NCBI GenBank assembly: GCA_016194835.1
Contig: JACQAU010000057.1
Location: forward strand, 1 to 9,525
DNA from: Deltaproteobacteria bacterium
GTDB taxonomy: Bacteria > Bdellovibrionota > UBA1018
Length of the DNA stretch: 9,525 nucleotides
Direction of reading: 5' to 3'
How positions within the stretch are numbered: position 1 is the stretch's first letter; each line of letters starts with the position of its first letter. A program made the position numbers and the translations under genes. The notes under the pieces were generated by a model. It ran no database searches, was not told the DNA's origin, and worked only from the letters and a program-made list of their open reading frames with translations. Of this stretch, positions 6,065 through 9,525 are shown in pieces.

Positions 6065-6883
6065 ATGATCTATGATTTTACTAAAGTTGCCACAATGGCC
6101 ACAGTTGTTTTTATGTTTTCTATGGGTGTGGGTTTTGCACAAAACCAACCATCTGATTACAGTGGTTATCTCAAGTGTAGTGCCGTGCTAGATAGAATAA
6201 ATAAAGATATAGGTGACAATAAAGAAAAACCAAAATTTTTTGAAGATTCTATATATACATTAGATGAAATCAATAAACGATGGGTTGTTTTGCAAAGTAA
6301 CAAGGCATTTGAGGTTTCATACGCTGGAAAAGAAATAAAATTTACTCGTTTTGACTTTAAAGACACACTAGAATCTGCTGCACTAGAGTTAAAGTTTCCA
6401 GATGGTAAAACAAAATATGTCACTATTAATAAAAGCTACAATGTTTCAGAAATATCCGATACGGCCCCTACTAATGAGGCAGGCAATCCTGTTACCGACA
6501 AGAATGAAAAAGAGGTAAAGCCTACTCCTGTAACAATGAAGGAGTTACTATCGCCTTCAGATAATGGTGTAAAAGCTATTTTTTATAAACAATTACAGCA
6601 TCGATTAGGAGGTTTGATCAATAGGCGTCTGGAACAGTTGGTGTTTCAATATAGTGTCTCAAAATCTGAAGCAGCGTTTAAACATGATGTAAAAACCATT
6701 ACAGATCCCTTGAGTGCGTGCACTTCTTTACCAAATCCAGAGGCTAAAGAACCTAAGGCCACAACACCCATGCAAACCATTTTGGATACAGCTATTTTAG
6801 GACATTCGTGGCAAAAGGTATTAGATAAAAGACCAACTAAGGCTACAGATAACGGAGAAAGTGGTTCGGGAAGTCCAAAGTGA
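6065..6883 (+). CDS. Secreted protein of unknown function
   Basis: This protein has 272 residues. Residues 1-25 form a signal peptide: a short start with Lys7, a hydrophobic core VATMATVVFMFSMGVGF, and a likely signal-peptidase I site after GFA (Ala25), so the mature protein is exported to the periplasm or beyond. No lipobox is present. The mature part has two cysteines, Cys38 and Cys219, which could form a disulfide. A beta-like region (about 70-130) is followed by a polar linker rich in Thr, Pro and Glu (133-158) and a helical segment (about 159-210) with Arg and Gln. The C-terminal 45 residues are low-complexity and probably disordered. I recognise no domain and infer no function. It is divergent from the bis-[4Fe-4S] oxidoreductase and convergent with the FAD oxidoreductase. 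Its start is well supported by AGAGGA and its end by an intrinsic terminator. Confidence 0.82.
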   Translation: MIYDFTKVATMATVVFMFSMGVGFAQNQPSDYSGYLKCSAVLDRINKDIGDNKEKPKFFEDSIYTLDEINKRWVVLQSNKAFEVSYAGKEIKFTRFDFKDTLESAALELKFPDGKTKYVTINKSYNVSEISDTAPTNEAGNPVTDKNEKEVKPTPVTMKELLSPSDNGVKAIFYKQLQHRLGGLINRRLEQLVFQYSVSKSEAAFKHDVKTITDPLSACTSLPNPEAKEPKATTPMQTILDTAILGHSWQKVLDKRPTKATDNGESGSGSPK

Positions 6884-6909
6884 TTAAAAATAAATCACTT
6901 TAGTTTTTT
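6877..6909 (+). terminator. Intrinsic terminator of the secreted-protein gene
   Basis: AAAGTGATT (6877-6885), a 7-base loop and AATCACTTT (6893-6901) form a perfect 9-base-pair stem, followed after two bases by six T (6904-6909). The hairpin includes the stop codon of the plus gene (6881-6883) and reaches the stop codon of the convergent minus gene (6900-6902). The minus strand has no T-tract directly after the stem, so efficient termination is expected only for plus-strand transcription. Confidence 0.78.
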
Positions 6910-8084
6910 AATAATATATCTACAGCACTTTGCGTTTGCTTGATAACTTGTGTAAATACTCCGTCTCCACCACAAACGACATAGTTTTTAAAAGGAAAGG
7001 TATTAAATGTAAATAGCGCATTATTTGATGTGGTTGTGTCCCATTCAAAAATAGCACGAGGCTGCATTGAGCGGATAGAAAAAGATTTCCAATTCAAAAA
7101 CTGATAACATAATTTTGCAAGGGATTGAAAAGATTCGGCCGATGCCATAGAAGTCCACAAAGATTCGTGTGCAAGTAGATTGGTGTTATTTTTTAAATCC
7201 AATTTTAAGAGCGCTCCCGATTTTAAGACCGATAAATGAAGTTTAGTTAAGTCTGTGGGAGGAAATCCTTCGACTTCAGCCCAGACTGTGAGGTCCTCAA
7301 AGTGACCAATATATGCCGGATCTAAAGGTTCTTTTGACACCAATGACCATTGCTCCCAAAGTCTAATCCCTCGTGGCAGTAGAGGTGTAACTTCAGTTTT
7401 TTTGGCTTGATTTAAAATCCAGGCTGTTAATCTTGGAGTCCAAAACACTAAAAGTCCTTCGTTTATTTTTGTGGTGTATGCAGTGTTTTGTGCGTGATAT
7501 CTGATGCCTTCTTGGGTGAGTTCAATCTGTGAAGCAAAGCAAATAATATTACTAAATGTCAGACGTTCTTTAATAAAATCTAATACCCCGTATCGGTAGC
7601 GGTTAATATCGATGTCATAAGTTTTGGGCAATAACACACCCTTCGCATTACATGTGGGTATTTTTGATGAATGCCCGGGAAATTTTAAATAAGCCGACAG
7701 TCCATCAACTTGTCTGCAGTTTTGGTAATTTGTATTCTTTAAATCAAAATGAGTATCTTGATTTGAATATATCCAAATTTGATCTCGTACTCTCAAATGT
7801 GGTGCTAAAAAATCATGAAATTCGCTATTTTGTGTGTCTGATTTTTTTGGCCAGCTTTCAATGGATCCGGGGTAATTTGCATTTAATATTACTAAAGCTT
7901 CTTCTATGTCCTCTTGTTTATCAAAGGACAAGAGTGGAGATAGAGGAAGCTCCGAGTTTTCTTGAAAAAAATCCCAATCTGGGTTCAAAAGCAACACAGA
8001 TTTTCCTTCTGAAAGAAATTTTGAAGCACAGACAAGTGGGGCAATCCCGGTTCCAATCAGAACAATATCGCTATCAATTGGCAT
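6900..8084 (-). CDS. FAD-dependent oxidoreductase (Rossmann type), substrate unknown
   Basis: This 394-residue protein is predicted to bind FAD. Residues 5-35 form the N-terminal beta-alpha-beta unit: DIVLIGTGIAP, then a helix and SVLLLNPD. The usual third glycine of GxGxxG is Pro16, and the acidic residue at the end of the second strand is displaced. The C-terminal segment YVVCGGDGVFTQVIKQ (368-383, GGDG at 372-375) is the typical strand-loop-helix that contacts the flavin in DAO/amine-oxidase-like proteins. The middle (about 85-340) is poorly conserved and gives no substrate clue. No signal peptide is seen. The ATG overlaps the end of the upstream 415-residue gene by 11 bases, with GGGAG (8094-8098) 9 bases before it, so translation is probably coupled. 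It may complete an HcnABC-like set with the two iron-sulfur genes, although the secreted-protein gene lies between them. Confidence 0.78.
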   Translation of the reverse strand: MPIDSDIVLIGTGIAPLVCASKFLSEGKSVLLLNPDWDFFQENSELPLSPLLSFDKQEDIEEALVILNANYPGSIESWPKKSDTQNSEFHDFLAPHLRVRDQIWIYSNQDTHFDLKNTNYQNCRQVDGLSAYLKFPGHSSKIPTCNAKGVLLPKTYDIDINRYRYGVLDFIKERLTFSNIICFASQIELTQEGIRYHAQNTAYTTKINEGLLVFWTPRLTAWILNQAKKTEVTPLLPRGIRLWEQWSLVSKEPLDPAYIGHFEDLTVWAEVEGFPPTDLTKLHLSVLKSGALLKLDLKNNTNLLAHESLWTSMASAESFQSLAKLCYQFLNWKSFSIRSMQPRAIFEWDTTTSNNALFTFNTFPFKNYVVCGGDGVFTQVIKQTQSAVDILLKN

Positions 8085-9321
8085 TCAAAAGAGCTCCCAT
8101 CACCCTTTTCATTGCGGTGTGGATTTGCGCTCGCTTGTATTCGCTATGAGCGCTTCGTCCTTTTTCGTTTTCTTCAAAGCTTTTTTTATCCATGATCTGA
8201 ACTTCATAGGGATAAAAAAATCGGACTTCTCTTTGTATATATTTTAGATCAATTCTTTCTAATACTTTCAATAGATTTTCGTTCTCAATCACACTTTGCT
8301 TGGTTAAATTTTTCAATTCTTTCAGGTCGTTGTAAAGAGGGTTTTTTAATTTTATTAGCTGCCTGCATGTAAACTGTATAGCCTTATAGAATTCACTGGT
8401 ATGCGGATTATCATAAGATCTATGTGCGAGTTGTGTTTTTGTTTCAAGCTCCGAAACTAAAGCACCTTCGTCGATTTCTCCCTTTTCTATTGCAGCTAGG
8501 AGACTATTGACGTCGTTCCTAAAACCGTTCAGATCCATGAGCGTGTTTTTCGAACGACTTGGTTTAATATTGGGTGGCATGATAATCATTTTGTCTTTTA
8601 AATATTTAATTATTCTTAAGACGTCCAATTTTGTTTCAGTAATAAAGCGTAGTCCTACGCGATCAAAGATATCTTCGGCAACACTTTCTGGCTTATGAAG
8701 TAGCTTTAGCAATGTCGAATCTCGTGATTTTTTTGGTTTGGTTTCAAAAGCTACAAGCTTTACACCTATTGGATCTTCTGGGTTTTCTCCTAAGTATAAA
8801 TGTCCCTCAGTATTGCGATGAATTATTTTATAATAACGGTCAAAAATTTGTTGTTGGACGTCAGCAAAGTAACTAGTCCTGACATCTTGATCAATATGCG
8901 CAATGGTGTGCATTATTTTTAATATGCTACATGCCCAATTTCTTATCTCTGCGCTATAGGAGGCATTATTATTTTGAGCATTATGTCTAAAGTTTGCCAT
9001 GAGAAAAAGTTCTCTAATATCTGTTAGCTCTAAAATTTTTTTAGGAATTTCGAGTTGTAGTCCATCTGGGTTGTCTGGCTGCAGAAAATAGCGTCTAATA
9101 AAATTAACTGATTCGTGAAAATTTCCAGAGACTTCAGCTTTCTCGATAGAGTTTTCTAGGTTATAACCGTAACTTAAAATAAAATTATTAGCCTCTTCGA
9201 TATTATTAATGTGAAAGCCTTGCGCAGTGTCAATTGAGGATTTGCCACCTACGATGATATCCAAGACCTCCCATTGAAAGTCATATTTTCTTTTAAGCAG
9301 ATCTTCTATCCGTTTGTCCAT
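8074..9321 (-). CDS. TIGR04552/TIGR04562-like protein with RelA/SpoT-type nucleotidyltransferase motifs
   Basis: This 415-residue cytosolic protein has an N-terminal part (WEVLDIIVGG, DIRELFLMAN, ACSILKIMHTIAHID at 130-144) matching what I recall of the TIGR04552/TIGR04562 families of Bdellovibrio and Myxococcota. From residue 185 on, segments align by eye with the (p)ppGpp synthetase domain of RelA. A basic stretch KPKKSRDSTLLKLL (195-208) corresponds to RxKH..Si..K. DIFDRVGLRFI (217-227) corresponds to ELFDVRAVRIV, with Asp220 at the metal-binding Asp. FYKAIQF (311-317) corresponds to GYxSLH, with Gln316 for His. YEVQI (372-376) corresponds to VEIQI, with Glu373. NEKGRSAHSEYK (385-396) corresponds to AELGVAAHWKYK. 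The gap between the second and third motifs is longer than usual. No HD hydrolase domain is seen. Activity and product are inferred, not shown. The 3' end overlaps the FAD oxidoreductase start by 11 bases, implying an operon. The ATG has no clear ribosome binding site but a promoter close upstream. Confidence 0.8.
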   Translation of the reverse strand: MDKRIEDLLKRKYDFQWEVLDIIVGGKSSIDTAQGFHINNIEEANNFILSYGYNLENSIEKAEVSGNFHESVNFIRRYFLQPDNPDGLQLEIPKKILELTDIRELFLMANFRHNAQNNNASYSAEIRNWACSILKIMHTIAHIDQDVRTSYFADVQQQIFDRYYKIIHRNTEGHLYLGENPEDPIGVKLVAFETKPKKSRDSTLLKLLHKPESVAEDIFDRVGLRFITETKLDVLRIIKYLKDKMIIMPPNIKPSRSKNTLMDLNGFRNDVNSLLAAIEKGEIDEGALVSELETKTQLAHRSYDNPHTSEFYKAIQFTCRQLIKLKNPLYNDLKELKNLTKQSVIENENLLKVLERIDLKYIQREVRFFYPYEVQIMDKKSFEENEKGRSAHSEYKRAQIHTAMKRVMGALLNAN

Positions 9322-9332
9322 CTCAAGATGAG

Positions 9333-9360
9333 CTTATAGGAAAGAGAAGCTATACGACAA
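9333..9360 (-). promoter_or_regulatory. Promoter of the RelA/SpoT-like gene and FAD oxidoreductase operon
   Basis: On the minus strand TTGTCG (9355-9360), a 16-base spacer and TATAAG (9333-9338) precede the ATG at 9321. The -10 ends 11 bases before the start codon, giving an expected leader of only about 4-6 bases. The promoter is the best two-element match on the minus strand. Confidence 0.5.
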
Positions 9361-9376
9361 GAGGAAATATTTGCAC

Positions 9377-9402
9377 CGCTATAGCGCCTAGCGTCACTAG
9401 CG
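9377..9402. repeat. 10-bp palindrome with TAGCG repeats upstream of the right-end promoter
   Basis: CGCTATAGCG (9377-9386) is a perfect palindrome lying 17 bases beyond the -35 of the minus-strand operon. Its half-site TAGCG recurs at 9389-9393 and 9398-9402. Clustered half-sites next to a promoter suggest a regulator binding site; no regulator can be named. Confidence 0.4.
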
Positions 9403-9451
9403 TTTATTGATTGCTTATAGTAATATGTAAGGTGCAATGTAACTAGTCAGC

Positions 9452-9474
9452 AGTTTCTAGAGTTCAAAGAAACT
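9452..9474. repeat. Inverted repeat AGTTTCT-N9-AGAAACT with an overlapping alternative stem
   Basis: The 7-base arms at 9452-9458 and 9468-9474 are perfect. A second stem, AGAGTT (9459-9464) with AACTCT (9471-9476), overlaps it, so the two cannot form together. There is no adjacent T-tract, so it is not an obvious terminator on either strand. Confidence 0.35.
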
Positions 9475-9476
9475 CT

Positions 9477-9521
9477 GTGTCAGTGAGCGGTGTCAGTGTC
9501 TGTGCCAGATGACAGTGCCAG
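9477..9521. repeat. Degenerate tandem repeat, four units of GTGYCAG every 12-13 bp
   Basis: The heptamer occurs at 9477 and 9490 (GTGTCAG) and at 9502 and 9515 (GTGCCAG), with spacings of 13, 12 and 13 bases, and may continue beyond the window. The 204 bases right of the last gene hold no coding region that I can support. They contain only the promoter, the palindromes and this repeat. Confidence 0.55.
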
Positions 9522-9525
9522 ATAA

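Noticed and set aside
6166..6423. Minus-strand open frame of 85 residues
   Set aside because: It lies opposite the secreted-protein gene, which has a signal peptide, a ribosome binding site and a terminator.
7652..8149. Plus-strand open frame of 165 residues
   Set aside because: It lies opposite the FAD oxidoreductase and the end of the 415-residue gene, has no ribosome binding site and shows no domain-like pattern. It is an antisense shadow.
8507..8698. Plus-strand open frame of 63 residues
   Set aside because: It lies opposite the RelA/SpoT-like gene, with no supporting signal.
6900..9321. Toxin-antitoxin pair (toxSAS type)
   Set aside because: The RelA/SpoT-like protein is much larger than small alarmone synthetases, and its partner is a full-size flavoprotein, not an antitoxin-like protein.
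9322..9525. tRNA or CRISPR in the right-end non-coding stretch
   Set aside because: No cloverleaf-compatible arms or T-loop sequence were seen, and the repeats are too short and too closely spaced for CRISPR.

Overview
The window is AT-rich and densely packed with protein genes on both strands, with no rRNA, tRNA, CRISPR array or transposon visible. It looks like chromosomal DNA of a low-GC predatory or delta-type bacterium, most likely Bdellovibrionota. The basis is the 415-residue protein at the right end, which matches what I recall of the TIGR04552/TIGR04562 families of Bdellovibrio and Myxococcota, together with a truncated outer-membrane-barrel-like C-terminus at the left end. This taxonomic call is an inference.

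Layout: positions 1-579 hold the 3' end of a plus-strand gene that enters from outside the window and probably encodes an outer-membrane beta-barrel protein. It meets tail to tail, with a 3-base overlap, a MutS2 gene (minus, 576-2597). MutS2 is divergent from a small XRE-type regulator (plus, 2726-3187), and the 128-base gap between them is rich in inverted repeats. An alpha/beta hydrolase follows the regulator (plus, 3214-4158), and its 3' end overlaps an oppositely oriented iron-sulfur gene by 83 bases. That iron-sulfur protein (minus, stop at 4076) joins a [2Fe-2S] ferredoxin-like domain to a BFD-like [2Fe-2S] domain. It lies directly downstream of, and overlaps, a larger minus-strand oxidoreductase with eight ferredoxin-type cysteines (4519-5934). 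A secreted protein of unknown function runs divergently (plus, 6065-6883). It ends in a strong intrinsic terminator shared in space with the end of a convergent FAD-dependent oxidoreductase (minus, 6900-8084). That gene is translationally overlapped by the 415-residue protein (minus, 8074-9321). The last 200 bases hold a promoter, short palindromes and degenerate tandem repeats.

How the genes may work together: the ferredoxin/BFD protein, the two-Rossmann iron-sulfur protein and the second FAD protein together recall the parts of HcnABC-type or proline/hydroxyproline-dehydrogenase-type flavin/iron-sulfur complexes. The domains are rearranged, however, and several nucleotide-binding motifs are degenerate. 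The 415-residue protein shows, in the right order, signatures of the RelA/SpoT nucleotidyltransferase fold, so an alarmone-synthetase-like enzyme appears to be co-expressed with a flavoprotein.

Two points most deserve attention. First, the frame encoding all four [2Fe-2S] ligands of the ferredoxin/BFD protein contains no ATG, GTG or TTG upstream of the ligands. Second, the 415-residue protein has RelA/SpoT-like motifs. Several genes also have a plausible -10 element only about 8-13 bases before the start codon and no Shine-Dalgarno sequence, suggesting leaderless mRNAs.
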